Below, piece after piece: positions 38,101-49,600 of a stretch of 64,000 nucleotides of DNA. The stretch's first letter is position 1. Every line of letters starts with the position of its first letter. The notes under the pieces are model-generated. The model was not told where the DNA came from. It searched no databases and saw only the letters and a list, made by a program, of their open reading frames with translations. Source of the stretch: Sipunculus nudus. Taxonomy: Eukaryota; Annelida; Sipuncula; Golfingiida; Sipunculidae. Location: the NCBI GenBank assembly GCA_026874595.1, contig CM049306.1:17842019-17906018 (forward strand). The letters run 5' to 3'. The translations under genes were made by a program, and so were the position numbers.

Positions 38101-41100
38101 GTTTTAAATGAACTATCATTAAACTTTTTTTGCAATTAAAATTCAAATAAGAAAAATCAACAAAGATTATATAAGATTTAAAGAAATTTCTATTGTTTTT
38201 TCTTTATTAAACAATCTGGAATCTTGTTTTAACTACACATGACCATCATGCATTTTGATGGGGAATCCCCCATGTCATTACCATCAGTGGGGCCTGCATG
38301 TTCCAGGATTTACTGCGAGATTTCGACACCCATAGTCTTGTTTGCATGTTCATATTTCATGTAAAAGAAATAAAAAAATGACACATATTTCGAGGGGCCT
38401 TTCAAACTTTGACTAATTCTATGCATTCATCATTTATTCTCTTATATTTTAACCATTGGTTATCATTTCTGTGCCAGTGCATGAGAAATAACAATATTTT
38501 TTGCTATTTTAAGGTAAAAAAGTAAAGTCGCCTGCATCATGTTCTAAAAAAAAGTGCCTGAGAAACATATAATTAATATGTTTTGTCTTAAGGACATTTT
38601 ACATGAAGTTTTACAGGAAGCCCACAAAACAGTTACTTGAAGGACAAGTATATCTAGTGCCTAAACTAGTTTGGGTTTTTTGTTTTCAGGTTGCTTCCAG
38701 CAGAAAATATTGGAGATGAAGAAACAGAAGTTGAATTTACTCAGAGGGTAGAAACAAAAATGGCAAAAGAATTAGGTATTAAAACCACCTCGCACACCAG
38801 TGCAGACAAAGTTGAATATGCCAAGCGGAAATTGTTAGACCAGCAGCACAGTGGGGGACCAGCACCTCCAGGTGACTTTTATTGACATCTTTATTAAGTA
38901 TTTCACTTGTAGTAAAATTTGACAAACGTTCATGCTTCAGATATGTGGGGGGGGGGGGGGGGGGTCCCTGCTCCTGACCTAACCAACTCTTTTTTTTCCA
39001 AAAAATTTGTGTATTTTGCCACAAGAATTTGCTCAGAATATACCATATAATTTTACCATAATCTTATTTTTTATCAAACCTAGTAGTAGCCTGCTATATT
39101 GAGTGCCAATACTGAGTGCCATGTCATTATTAAATGTACAGTTTATCTAATCCTGATATTTTCTTTTGAGATATTGATTGGATATCACTGATAATAAGAT
39201 TGAAACAATTTTAATTGTATCTTGGGGATTTAAAAAACATAAGTTATTCAAAAGAGCACAGCTGATGTTATCTTTGCCCTACCAAGTATAGGACTTTGGA
39301 AGGATATGTATCTTGACACCTGGGAGTTCATGTACCAGACACTTTACCTATGACCCAGTGCAGATTTGAAACTAAAACACTGTTCTGGTTTGTTGATGTA
39401 AAATATGAATAGAGTTTGCAATCAATTTGTTAAGTGCCACACGATACCTCTGTTCATAGAAATTATCCCTCCAAATTTACTCTTACTTCTTACAATTCAC
39501 ATCCCTAGCTCTACTATATATGAATTTAAGAGCAAAATTAGGTAGAACTTAGTTAATTACTCAGCCTGAGCTATCTCTTTCAGAAATATTCATGATTCCC
39601 ACAGATTTTCATATATTGACCAAATAAAATTTCCTGGAAGACCTGTTAATTCCTTCTTGTACCAGTATATTAATAATGATCAAATTCTGATACAGTCAAG
39701 TTGGGCATCCTCAAAAATTGGTTGATTTGAATTGGAATTGGAATGACCATATTTTGTGCTGACCCTATCTTCCTATTCTACTAAAGTTTTAAGGTTCAAA
39801 ACCTATTAGTTGAATGGTTAAACAACCAAAACAATATGTATGCCTTGATATACTGTGGTTTGCTTTATATTCACCAGGCTGAAATTTTGCAATTTCTTCA
39901 TTTTCTTCATTCTTCAAATTTTGCACTTTCATTTTCAAGATTGCAAAAGAACCTATAAAATCTAAGTACAGTAGTATTTGTATTGATTTTAAATTAAGAA
40001 TTAATCCTTCAGTGCCTCACCCATTTCTGGTTCAGCCATTCACTTAGACTGGTGTCACAATCAATATATCTTGTGTGATTACCGAGTGATTTTCAAAGAC
40101 TAATGCTTTTAAACATGGGCCAGTTTGGATACCATGGACAGACTAGGTTGTGACTATAGGTTGTTTCCATATGTATAAGAAGTAATCTGTTTGTGCAGAT
40201 GCATCATCCCATTGTTCATCTTAGTTAATGGGGCATCTTATTCCCGAGGGTTTCATGTTCGCGATGTTACATTTGCAAATATTGTGAAATTAAAACCCTA
40301 GGGAATAAAAAGGCAGCCACAATACCCTTCAGTGTTTTAATCATTTAAGTACTTAGATAGGTAAAAATGTTAAATGCATATAATTTGATATGCATATATT
40401 ATATTCATGATAGAAATAGTCAAGTTTCACCTGGCTTTTTCTCCCCAAGGTGAACAAACCCTGGCATCTCCAGAGACCGCTGAAGTCAGTGAGACGGAGC
40501 CAACGGGGTCAGAGGTCATGGTTCAACAGGTCAAAGAAGTGCTGCCCCATGTGCCAGTCAGGGTAATCAGGGAAGATTTAGGTGAGAGGAACAGATGTAC
40601 AAGAAAATGTTAACTTGGTTACACTGTCTCATTTTACAGATTATCTTTGTTGGTGTTTTCATTGTACTGAGGGAAACAGATATATATTAATAATTACCTT
40701 TGTAAGAAGATCCTCATCTTTTGATACAAAAACCTGAACATTTTAGATTCCACTCTCTGTTGGAATCTGTCAGCCTGCTGACCGAGGTTTTGTCTTCATA
40801 TTTGTCTTGAAATTTCATGGAGAATCTATTGCAATTCCATTAATCAGAAACTAAGCCAGTGAACTTGGCCCATGTCAACTCAGCCCATGGAAAAACCCAA
40901 CCCACACATAACCAGTCAAACATGCCGACCTGTTCCTTCACAAGAATAGGTGATGTGCTAGTAAGGAATAATTTAACTACACGTAACTACTCGTAAATAT
41001 ACGAGACTTGCCATATGATGTTAAATGGGATTTGTACATTTGTCTATCTGAAGGACAGTAAAGCAGTTTTAATCGTTTTCTGTTATATTTGCAGTTCTCA

Positions 41101-43922
41101 CAAAAGATGTAGATTTGACCATAACAAATATTCTTGAAGGAAAGGTCAAGTTTACTCCAGAAGACCAGCAGGGGGCAGCACCATCTCAGCCATCCAACCA
41201 ACAGGTAGATTTGCCAACTTCTCTCTATCAAAGGGAATGTTTTATCCTTCATGGAACCATGATTGTGCTACTTTTTATGCATCAATCTCATCTGTTCATG
41301 CCAGGACTTCATCAAACAAACAGGCCTGCCACCTAGTGGCACCACTAGCCAGTGTATGGTGAGATGGACCAGAGGGACCACATAGTTTCTGCTTTATTAA
41401 AAGCTCACTCATTGATAAGCAGAAAGTCTCAGCTAGTTTAGCTATACCTATCCTGTACCATCTTTATACAAGTCATATTTATGTGACTTCATTGTAAATC
41501 TAAAAGTAACTGCAGACCCGTTTTTAAGAACAACAAAACACCACATGGAAAATATCTAATAATCTATTTTTCTCAGATCAACCAAATTATGTCCCAAGAT
41601 CATGCAACCCTGTTCAGTTTAAATTCAAGACCAAGTAGACCAAGGAAAACAGCAATGGCTCAATCATCACATCATTTACATTTTGTAGTTTTTTAACTGA
41701 CATGTCTGGTACACACAAAGTCAGTGGATACTGAAAATATTAAAATTCTCATATCCAGCTATTACTCTTGAAATAATTAATAAGTTATTGAAATATGTTT
41801 TATATACCAATTAATTAATTAATTAACTAACTTAGGAAATTGAGGCTTTAGGTTAATGGACTAATGTAGTTTATAGCATTTTATATTGTGCAAAAATAGC
41901 TCTACTGGATTAGATTAATTTTAGAGTTTTTATTCTATATATATTTTGTGCTTAATTTGTTCCACTGTATATTGTTAACTTTTTATGAACTAGAATTTTA
42001 TTACATAGATTATGCTTGATAAAATGCAAGTAACAGAATATGTAAAGGAATTTTTTGAGCTACTAAGGCATAACATTAACAAAGTTTGGGTTCTTAGGTA
42101 CTTCTTGTTCCCCTGCTGAGGAGGGAGGCAGACTAAAATAGTCTGCCACCATCCTGTCTGCCCCCATCCTTCTGTCTGCCTCCATCCTTCTGTCAGCCTT
42201 CATCCTTCTGTCTGCCTTCATCCTTCTGTCTGCCCCCATCCTTCTGTCTGCCTTCATCCTTCTGTCTGCCCCAATCCTTCTGTCTGCCTCCACCCTACTG
42301 TCTGCCTTCATCCTTCTGTCTGCCCCCATCCTTCTGTCTGCCTTCATCCTTCTGTCTGCCCCCATCCTTCTGTCTGCCTCCACCCTACTGTCTGCCTTCA
42401 TCCTTCTGTCTGCCCCCATCCTTCTGTCTGCCTTCATCCTTCTGTCTGCCCCCATCCTTCTGTCTGCCTCCACCCTACTGTCTGCCTTCATCCTTCTGTA
42501 TGCCCCCCACCCTTCTGTATGCCCCCCACCCTTCTGTCTGCCCCCATCCTTCTGTCTGCCTCCACCCTACTGTCTGCCTTCATCCTTCTGTCTGCCCCCA
42601 TCCTTCTGTCTGCCTTCATCCTTCTGTCTGCCCCCATCCTTCTGTCTGCCTCCACCCTACTGTCTGCCTTCATCCTTCTGTATGCCCCCCACCCTTCTGT
42701 CTGCCCCCATCCTTCTGTCTGCCTCCATCCTTCTGTCTGCCTCTTTTTCAAAATTTCTCTAAAAACCCTGCAAGCTTTTTCACCAAATTTTGCTGAGATA
42801 CTCATCACATGACTTACATATGATTACAACCTGCAATTAGTGCCACTTTTTGTGAACTACTTTCTGCTATACAAAATGACCTAAACACTATCCTTCAATA
42901 AGCCCATAAATAAGAAAACTTTAGCCTTTATTTCAAAAACAAGACTTCTTGGAGCTTGGGGTTAATTAAATGGATAGTATATTGATTGGAATTATATTCA
43001 AATTGATGTTTCCACAAGGCAATAGCTATTACCTTTTTATCTGCACCAGTCATCACCAAATTTGCAAACAATTTACATATTGATCATGTAATGGTATGTG
43101 ATTTTTGACTGCTGATGCGGGCAGCTGTGGAGGTATACTGTTTGTGAGGTTGAATGGAATTTTCTGTTTATTCCTTAATTAGTAAGAAAAACTATTGAAA
43201 CAAGCTTTTATAAAATGTGATTAAGTGATGGATATTAAATGTGTGACTGGAATGGATTATTTAAAAATGGCTATAACATGAAAATACAAATGTAATCAAA
43301 AACTTTTATGATTTCAGTGTTTGCAAGCTTCTGATGCCACTTTCCTTGTTGAACATGTTTTTGCCTGTAGGCCTTTGGTTTTAGAAATCAGTGGAGGAAG
43401 TCAAATTTTTAACCATTTATTATAAATTTTTAATATAAATTTCATATGCTCTTGAGACAAGATATAAATTAACAGAATTATTTGCTATCAGGTTTAAAGC
43501 ACATCATAACAAAATTAGTTTATTTTTATACATTTTGAAATGAATTTCTGAGTGGCTTGAGCTCAGAATTAGTATATTTCCACTTTAAAAAAAAGATTTT
43601 TATGCCATGTTTGGGGGGGGGGGGGGTTCAAATTGGATGTGTAGTGCTTGTAAAACCATCTATCTATTTTTTTTAACCTAAGGGGATGATACTGTTTTAT
43701 TAGGAGAAAGCTCTGAAATTCTAAGCATAATCCAGAAATATCAGTTTACCTTGTACTGTCATTACCTCTTTTCAGGCCAATATAAAACCAGCCAAGTCAA
43801 AAACAGCAGCCAGTTCCTTTGGTAAGAGCTCAAAGGAGAGACAGCTGTCATTTGAAGAACGCAAGAAACTGCTCATTCAAAATGCCAGACAAAAATACAT
43901 GGAGAAACATAACATGCTGTGA
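20111..43922 (+). CDS. AUP1: Ancient ubiquitous protein 1 (AUP1), complete 12-exon model
   Basis: AUP1 is a monotopic ER and lipid-droplet protein that recruits the E2 enzyme UBE2G2 for ER-associated degradation. Exons: 20111-20151, 27076-27213, 27932-28082, 29581-29692, 32767-32839, 33454-33490, 34197-34241, 34813-34886, 38690-38871, 40450-40581, 41095-41204, 43776-43922. Phases agree throughout and give 413 residues (human 410). The start was chosen because the short first exon ends in LFDNGR and joins in frame to LPDG, matching the family N-terminus. Residues 15-53 form the hydrophobic hairpin. Residues 60-225 are the acyltransferase-like domain, with FPEGAFTNG at 156-164. Motif I is NYRTSLD (92-98), with Tyr where the family has His. 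Residues about 307-349 are the CUE domain (VKEVLPHVP). Residues about 378-408 are the UBE2G2-binding helix (SFEERKKLL). Exons 1 and 4 use GTTGGT donors. Introns carry many repeats. Confidence 0.96.
20467..23066. mobile_element. Hairpin-headed dispersed element, copy A, AUP1 intron 1
   Basis: It begins with a near-perfect hairpin: TAGCTCAG, one mismatch, TGAC, loop TATAA, GTCA, CTGAGCTA. A TCCGTCCGTCCGTC tract follows. Two internal subunits of about 640 bp follow, each with a CTTCAGGACTGCCTAATATC-like string (about 20730 and 21375). The right end is GCGCCGTGACCCATGGGTCC, which contains an ACCCATGGGT palindrome. Bases 20467-23066 repeat directly at 23074-26132. No protein-coding capacity was found. 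Read on the minus strand, a terminal hairpin followed by CTAA recalls Helitron 3' ends, but no other Helitron hallmark was confirmed. Confidence 0.6.
23074..26132. mobile_element. Hairpin-headed dispersed element, copy B, head-to-tail with copy A
   Basis: It has the same start hairpin, GTCC-rich tract, paired internal subunits and terminal GACCCATGGGTCCCTTGTTTT as copy A, in the same orientation, with only about seven bases between the copies. At about 3059 bp it is longer than copy A (2600 bp), mainly in the right-hand third. Fragments of the same family occur at 18080-18540 and, for the right terminus in reverse orientation, at about 62310-62350. Confidence 0.6.
26133..27075. other. Remainder of AUP1 intron 1
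   Basis: Unique-looking AT-rich sequence. An ATG-led open stretch at 26525-26575 ends at an excellent AAAGTAAGT donor. Its phase (0) does not fit the second AUP1 exon, so it was not used. The branch region and polypyrimidine tract before the acceptor at 27074-27075 look normal. Confidence 0.4.
27332..27685. mobile_element. Mariner-type MITE with CTGTGGTTG ends
   Basis: The left end TACTGTGGTTGCCTT and the right end AAGCCAACCACAGTA pair with 14 of 15 matches, and TA at both borders fits a TA target duplication. TTCGCGA/TCGCGAAA motifs lie inside both ends. A longer version is at 6136-6572 and a short worn version at about 40222-40326 (ending GGCAGCCACAATAC). It lies in AUP1 intron 2 and has no coding capacity. 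Confidence 0.7.
28150..28625. repeat. GAGTCCAAGTC-rich degenerate repeat in AUP1 intron 3
   Basis: Blocks rich in GAGTCC, AAGTCC and GAGTCTGAGT occur at 28155-28260 and 28500-28620, separated by unrelated sequence. A second locus with the same motifs lies at 34905-35215 in AUP1 intron 8. The family is not recognised; it may be one dispersed element with simple-repeat ends. Confidence 0.5.
29239..29279. other. 41-nt two-step hairpin
   Basis: The outer arms AGCGCTTAC and GGTAAAGCGCT pair with one bulged base. The inner arms ATAGG and CCTAT (29251-29267) pair perfectly around a short loop. It sits near the right edge of a GC-richer patch at 28790-29300 in AUP1 intron 3. Similarity to any known RNA is not evident. 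It may be a transposon terminus. Confidence 0.35.
29944..32177. repeat. 27-bp minisatellite in AUP1 intron 4, interrupted by a mobile element
   Basis: The unit is close to GGATCAGATCCTTTAACTCT plus CCTTCTG. The left block, 29944-30175, is degenerate. The right block, about 31220-32177, is regular and shows a 108-bp higher-order repeat of four variants (CTCTGTCTA, TTTTACTCTCCATCTG, AACTCTCCTTCTG and GAGCCTTTAATTCTC types). As 27 is divisible by three, long open frames repeat a nonapeptide close to IRSFNSPSG (31491-32177). They lie inside an intron with no gene context and are not taken as genes. Confidence 0.9.
30176..31186. mobile_element. Hairpin-ended element with GTGAGCGGGATATCT modules, inserted in the 27-bp array
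   Basis: It starts with AGCCCTCAGCC and ends with GGCTGAGGGCT, an 11-bp inverted repeat. The left end itself folds (AGCCC-CAGCC with GGCTG-TGGGCT). Next come GTCCGTCCGTCCGTCCGTCC and about three modules of roughly 300 bp that start TTGTGAGCGGGATATCT (near 30268, 30564, 30870). Each includes GGTGACCTTGACC, and the first two include a GGTGGCGCCACC-type palindrome (30504-30515; GGGGGCGCCACC at 30806-30817). The flanking sequence on both sides is the 27-bp array. T-rich borders hide any target duplication. No protein is encoded. Confidence 0.65.
33012..33180. repeat. Dispersed repeat fragment, CCTCCGTCAAACAGCGGAG type
   Basis: The fragment starts TTACCTCCGTCAAACAGCGG, contains GTTGGTTTGTCTGTTTGTTAG and ends near GGTCGGAGGTCTGCAATCTC. 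The CCTCCG start and CGGAGG near the end are inverted. This motif set recurs in invertebrate genomes as far as I recall, which is a memory-based statement. It lies in AUP1 intron 5. Confidence 0.45.
34905..35215. repeat. Second GAGTCCAAGTC-rich repeat copy, AUP1 intron 8
   Basis: It contains TTGAGTCCAA, GAGTCTGAGTC and GAGTCCAAGTCCCTGAAATG, as at 28150-28625. A unique-looking segment of about 150 bases separates the two motif-rich parts, again as in the other copy. Confidence 0.45.
35341..37962 (+). mobile_element. Deleted DIRS-like retrotransposon with inverted terminal repeats
   Basis: The ends are inverted rather than direct repeats. 35358-35406 matches the reverse complement of 37601-37649. 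About 35407-35560 matches the reverse complement of about 37740-37885. An extra inverted pair links 37656-37716 with 37897-37962. The inside is clearly GC-richer than the AT-rich intron around it. At 37160-37430 two overlapping frames give a tyrosine-recombinase C-terminus: VKAHDIRA (the HxxR box) and, after one frameshift, STFTRFYLKDV (the catalytic Tyr). 35600-37070 is probably a decayed gag-like region. Reverse transcriptase, RNase H and most of the recombinase are absent. The junction is a run of 17 G (37123-37139). Inverted repeats plus a tyrosine recombinase point to the DIRS1 group. It sits in AUP1 intron 8. Confidence 0.7.
38947..38964 (+). repeat. Poly(G) run, 18 G
   Basis: One of five runs of at least 13 G on the plus strand: 37123-37139 (17), 38947-38964 (18), 43613-43626 (14), 60643-60661 (19) and 62921-62933 (13). 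The longest C run I saw is about 10 (near 59169). This one follows AUP1 exon 9 by about 75 bases. Confidence 0.9.
40222..40326. mobile_element. Short worn MITE copy, AUP1 intron 9
   Basis: GGGCATCTTATTCCCGAGGG on the left pairs with GGGAATAAAAAGGCAGCC on the right. TTCGCGATG lies inside, as in the MITE at 27332-27685. The outer left terminus is degraded. Confidence 0.45.
42140..42742. repeat. 18-bp minisatellite in AUP1 intron 11
   Basis: Tandem copies of about CTTCTGTCTGCCCCCATC, with variants TTCATC, TCCACC and CCTACTG arranged in a recurring order of roughly 90 bp. The unit is a multiple of three, so both strands carry long open frames, for example a DRRMGA/DRRMKA hexapeptide on the minus strand. 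There is no splice or start context for a gene. Confidence 0.9.
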
Positions 43923-44217
43923 TCAGTGACGTGGTACTTACCATTAACGTATTATCATTTATGATATGAATATTCATTTGCACTCTGACCTCTGACCCAT
44001 CATTCTATTGACATCTGAAAACCTTACTCCTGGTTTATTATGTTTTTGTTTTCTTTTACCATATTATTTAATGTAAATGGTATTTTGGTGTGCATTGGGT
44101 CATTCATTAACAAGTGTATTTATTTCCATGATTTCACCTACAGAAAAAATTGAGTATAATCTTTTATGATGGAGATCCTACACACAATCAGAAAACGTTT
44201 TGCTAATATTTTTATAT

Positions 44218-44223
44218 AATAAA
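44218..44223 (+). terminator. Probable AUP1 poly(A) signal AATAAA
   Basis: AATAAA lies 296 bases after the AUP1 stop codon (43920-43922) and is followed by a T-rich stretch. The 3' UTR would be about 310-330 nt. Confidence 0.6.
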
Positions 44224-44328
44224 TGGCACTAAGTGTCATTTTGATACTTGTATTAAAGTCATATTTAGTTATATTTGAATTATCGTATATTGAAATTGTA
44301 ATTAAAAGACTTACACATAATTACACAT

Positions 44329-44996
44329 ACAGTAAAGCTTCAAATATCCGAACAGTTTAGGGGACAGTGTCCAGGTGATTGAGTTTCTTGATTTAGGAAT
44401 GTTTTATACGTACAAAAAGAAAAAAATGCATAATATTTAGTTACAGTGAATGAAAATGTCAATATTCCCATGTGCAAGTAAATGACCACACATTTTCAGG
44501 TTTGCCAATACAAGTTAATCCATACCCAAGATTAATTGGTACATACATTAACTAGAATACTATATGTTAACAAGGACTATCATGTTAATACATTAATTAA
44601 TAACAGCTTTACTGGTAACTCATGATGATTTGCAAGTAAAAAGGGCAGGTGAAAGTGTTATTAAGACAAACTGCCATATCTAAATGCACATGCACTTTTC
44701 AGGGATTGAACTTATTTATGATAAATAGTTATATTCAGTATCTGTTTTTATATTATATATTAAGTTCTTTGAGAGAATTTTTTTTATGTATAAAACTTTG
44801 CCACTTAGATTCTACACAGGTTTTGCTATGGTTTATTTTAATATCAAGATTACACATGGCAAAACACAAAAACCTGGTTTATCTAAAATTAACTGTGGAA
44901 TATTTTATTTATCCACAGTCACAAATAAATTCTCAGTGGCAGGTCATCTGAACACAAATGTTCCCTGAAGTGTTTTGATAATTGAGCCGGTACTGT
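44329..44996. mobile_element. Pogo-type MITE downstream of AUP1
   Basis: The left end reads TACAGTAAAGCTTCAAATAT then CCGAACAG. The reverse complement of the right end reads TACAGTACCGGCTCAATTAT then CAAAACA. This matches the CAGTA...ATTATCCGAA pattern of pogo/Tigger termini, with TA at the borders. About 668 bp, with no transposase frame. Confidence 0.6.
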
Positions 44997-46609
44997 AATT
45001 ATTAGCACCACTTTTGTATTTGTGCTTGAACCAAATATATGTCAGTTGGAAATTATTTTCAGACCAAAAAATATTTTCCATTATTCTTTGAAAGGGTAAA
45101 CAAATTTGTCATGTGACCAGAATGCAGTGGATAATCCAAAAAGATATTCAACATGATGTTAACAAAATATGCAAATTAATACCAGATTGTACGTTCATTT
45201 TAATTGCTGAGATCTGTGTAGCATGTTCGTTGAAAAACTTTTGTATGTATTTTTGCTCTATAGTCCATCTAAGAATCCTTGTCTGCATGTTTTTTCACAA
45301 TTTTTTAAGAATATGTTTTAAAACTAACATTGTGCATAAAATATATATTTAAATTTGTGAAAAGGGATACAATTTCAAGTAAAAGTTATTTACTCAGTGA
45401 CCATATTTTGTTGTTTTTGTCAGTGGCTAGAGGATTGTCTCTTTCCGGTAAAGCTGGACATTACGTTCCTCCTTTAAAGACTTTCCATATCTATGGTACC
45501 AAGAACTGTCTATGAGACATCATTTGCATCGCAAAGGTTGATTGCACCAGCTTGAATGGGTGGTTTATTTTTCAGTTCACTGGTAATGAACATGTCGCAA
45601 ACACTGATTACTGTTGTCATATTTTTGATTGTTTGTCTCACAAAAGCTCCTGCAACTACTGAGCCATTTTTTACAATGTTTCACATGTATGAAAAATTAT
45701 CCCAGAAAAAACATGCAGATGTGTATTGGGATGGACAATAGTCAAATGGACCTGACAGAAGGGATAATGCTGACTACCAGAAAGTTACTAAAACTACATT
45801 TATCAAAGAATTAAGATTATAAAGTATGTGTAGGTTTTGTTGTGATAAAACAACACTGTGAGTCTGGGACACTGTGCTGATAGACTTTTTGTAAGGCTTT
45901 CAGATTATATTTTGTATTCTTAAATATACTGAAATAAATATGCCCCAAAATAGTGGCAACTATTAAAACAACATGACATGTTCACAACATTGAATCTGGA
46001 TGATACAATAATAAAGGAAAGCATTTTTTTCTAGTATATTAATTCCCTATTATATTACAAAAGGAATCAGTTAGTTGATTAAGCTATTCTAATTTGATTT
46101 AATAAGATTATATATCTCAATAATGATCATAAAACATGTTTTTGCCTTTTCAAGAATAACATGCCATATATTTTTCAAATGGTCATGGTATAAGAGAAGT
46201 TCTAAACAGTTGTTAAATTCAGTGCACCTGAATCATAATAGATCAATTGTAAACAGAAATTTGTTAACTTTCAAGGGGGTGTGTTCATTTCGGAATTCAT
46301 CATGTACTGAATTCAAATAAAATGTTTGAATAAATTTGTCTACTTCCTAACTTTAAAGATTGAGTGTTCTGATGACCTATGTACAGCAGCAGACCCATAA
46401 TATAAGGTTTCTTCCTGTCCACTAGGGGTCTTGGATTTTACCAAGTTCCAGATCCACCTTGTCCTGGTCACAGCCTCATTTGTCCAAGTCATGACCCTAA
46501 TTAATTATTCATTAACTATTTTCAGTAAAATTAGGAATAATTCCAAGGAATCCCACTGAATGAAGATGAATATATAACTCCCGAATCATAACAAAGGTAT
46601 TGCAAATGC
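44997..46609. other. Intergenic sequence without a recognised feature
   Basis: AT-rich. Several open stretches of 60-80 codons occur at 45113-45814, but none has splice context or a recognisable motif. Nothing further seen. Confidence 0.4.
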
Positions 46610-49600
46610 CTGATATACCATGAGGTTGTCCTGCTCTGTGATATACTACGGGGTTGTCCTGCTCTGTGATATACTTCTGGGTTGTGTCCTGCTCTGTGAT
46701 ATACTACGGGGGGTCCTGCTCTGTGATATACTATGGGATTGTCCTGCTCTGTGATATACTACAGGGTTGTCCTGCTCTGTGATATACCGTGGGGTTGTCC
46801 TGCTCTGTGATATACTTCAGGGTTGTCCTGCTCTGTGATATACTACAGGGTTGTCCTGCTCTGTGATATACTACAGGGTTTTCCTGCTCTGTGATATACT
46901 ATGGGATTGTCCTGCTCTGTGATATACAAAGGGGTTGTTCTGCTCTGTGATAAACAACAGGGTTGTCCTGCTCTGTGATATACTACGGGGTTGTCCTGCT
47001 TGTGATAAACTACTGGGTTGTCCTGCTCTGTGATATACTTCGGGATTGTGTCCTGCTCTGTGATATACTACGGGGTTGTGTCCTGCTCTTTGATATATTT
47101 CAGGTTGGTGTCCTGCTCTGTGATATACTACGGGGTTGTCCTGCTCTGTGATATACTACAGGGTTGTCCTGCTCTGTGATACACTACGGGGTTGTCCTGC
47201 TCTGTGATATAGCATGAGATTGTCCTGCTATGTGATATACAAAAGGGTTGTCCTGCTCTGTGATATACTACAGGGTTGTCCTGGTCTGTGATATACTACG
47301 GGGTTGTCCTGCATGTGATAAACTACGGGGTTGTCCTGCTCTGTGATATACTTAGGGGTTGTGTTCTGCTCTGTAATATACTTCAGGGTGTTGTCCTCCT
47401 CTGTGATATACTATGGGGTTGTACTGCTCTGTGATATACAAAGGGGTTGTCCTGCTCTGTTATCTACTAAGGGGTTTTCCTGCTCTGTGATATACTACAG
47501 GGTTGTCCTGCTCTGTGATATACTACGGGGTTGTCCTGCTTGTGATAAACTACGGGGTTGTCCTGCTCTGTGATAAACTATGGGGTTGTCCTGCTCTGTG
47601 ATTTACTACGGGGTTGTCCTGCTCTGTTATATACTACAGGGTTGTCCTGCTCTGTGATACACTACGGGGTTGTCCTGCTCTGTGATATAGCATGAGATGG
47701 TCCTGCTATGTGATATACTACGGGGTTGTCCTGCTTGTGATAAACTACTGGGTTGTCCTGCTCTGTGATATTTCGGGATTGTATCCTGCTCTGTGATATA
47801 CTACGGGGTTGTGTCCTGCTCTTTGATATATTTCAGGTTGGTGTCCTGCTCTGTGATATACTACGGGGTTGTCCTGCTCTGTGATATACTACAGGGTTGT
47901 CCTGCTCTGTGATACACTACGGGGTTGTCTTGCTCTGTGATATAGCATGAGATTGTCCTGCTATGTGATATACAAAAGGGTTGTCCTGCTCTGTGATATA
48001 CTACAGGGTTGTCCTGGTCTGTGATATACTACGGGGTTGTCCTGCATGTGATAAACTACAGGGTTGTCCTGCTCTGTGATAAACTTAGGGGTTGTGTTCT
48101 GCTCTGTAATATACTTCAGGGTGTTGTCCTCCTCTGTGATATACTACGGGGTTGTCCTGCTTGTGTTACACTACGGGGTTGTCCTGCTCTGTGATACACT
48201 AAGGGGCTGTCCTGCTCTGTGATATACTATGGGGTTGTACTGCTTTGTGATATACAAAGGGGTTGTCCTGCTCTGTTATCTACCAAGGGGTTTTCCTGCT
48301 CTGTGATATTGTGATATACTACGGGGTTGTCCTGCTCTGTGATATACTACGGGGTTGTCCTGTTGTGATAAACTACGGGGTTGTCCTGCTCTGTGATAAA
48401 CTACGGGGTTGTCCTGCTCTGTGATCTACTACGGGGTTGTCCTGCTCTGTGATATACTTCTGGGTTGTCCTGCTCTGTGATATACTTCTGGGTTGTGTCC
48501 TGCTCTGTGATATACTACGGGGTTGTCCTGCTCTGTGATATACTACGGGGTTGTCCTACTCTGTGATATACTATGGGGTTGTACTGCTCTGTGATATACA
48601 AAGGGGTTGTCCTGCTCTGTTATCTACTGAGGGGTTTTCCTGCTCTGTGATATACTACGGGGTTGTCCTGCTCTGTGATATACTACGGGGTTGTCCTGCT
48701 TGTGATAAACTACAGGGTTGTCCTGCTCTGTGATATACTACGGGGTTGTCCTGCTTGTGATAAACTACTGGGTTGTCCTGCTCTGTGAAATACTTCGGGG
48801 TTGTGTCCTGCTCTGTGATATACAATAGGGTTGCCCTGCTCTGTGATATACTATGGGGTTGTCCTGCTCTGTGATATACTATGGGGTTGTCCTGCTCTGT
48901 GATATACAATGGGGTTGTCCTGCTCTGCGATATACAATGGGGTTGTCCTGCTCTGTGATATACAATAGGGTTGTCCTGCTCTGTGATATACAATAGGGTT
49001 GTCCTGCTCTGTGATGTACAATGGGGTTGTCCTGCTCTGTGATATACTACGGGGTTGTCCTGCTCTATGAAATACAATAGGGTTGTCCTGCTCTGTGATA
49101 TACTACGGGGTTGTCCTGCTCTGTGATATACAAAGGGGTTGTTCTGCTCTGTGATAAACTACAGGGTTGTCCTGCTCTGTGATATACTACGGGGTTGTCC
49201 TGATCTGTGATATACTATGGGGTTGTCCTGCTCTGTGATATACAATGGGGTTGTCCTGCTCTGCGATATACAATGGGGTTGTCCTGCTCTGTGATATACA
49301 ATAGGGTTGTCCTGCTCTGCGATATACAATAGGGTTGTCCTGCTCTGTGATGTACAATGGGGTTGTCTTGCTCTGTGATATACTTCTGGGTTGTGTCCTG
49401 CTCTGTGATATACTACGGGGTTGTCCTGCTCTGTGATATACTACGGGGTTGTCCTGCTCTGTGATATACAAAGGGGTTGTTCTGCTCTGTGATAAACTAC
49501 AGGGTTGTCCTGCTCTGTGATATACTACGGGGTTGTCCTGCTTGTGATGAACTACTGGGTTGTCCTGCTCTGTGATATACTTCGGGGTTGTGTCCTACTC

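Noticed and set aside
39849-39995. Another CTGTGGTT-type MITE
   Set aside because: The left end TACTGTGGTTTGC is suggestive, but the proposed right end (near AGTACAGTA) pairs too poorly to support an element.
42063-42812. Open frames on both strands with hexapeptide repeats
   Set aside because: They follow the 18-bp minisatellite in AUP1 intron 11 and carry no independent evidence of coding.
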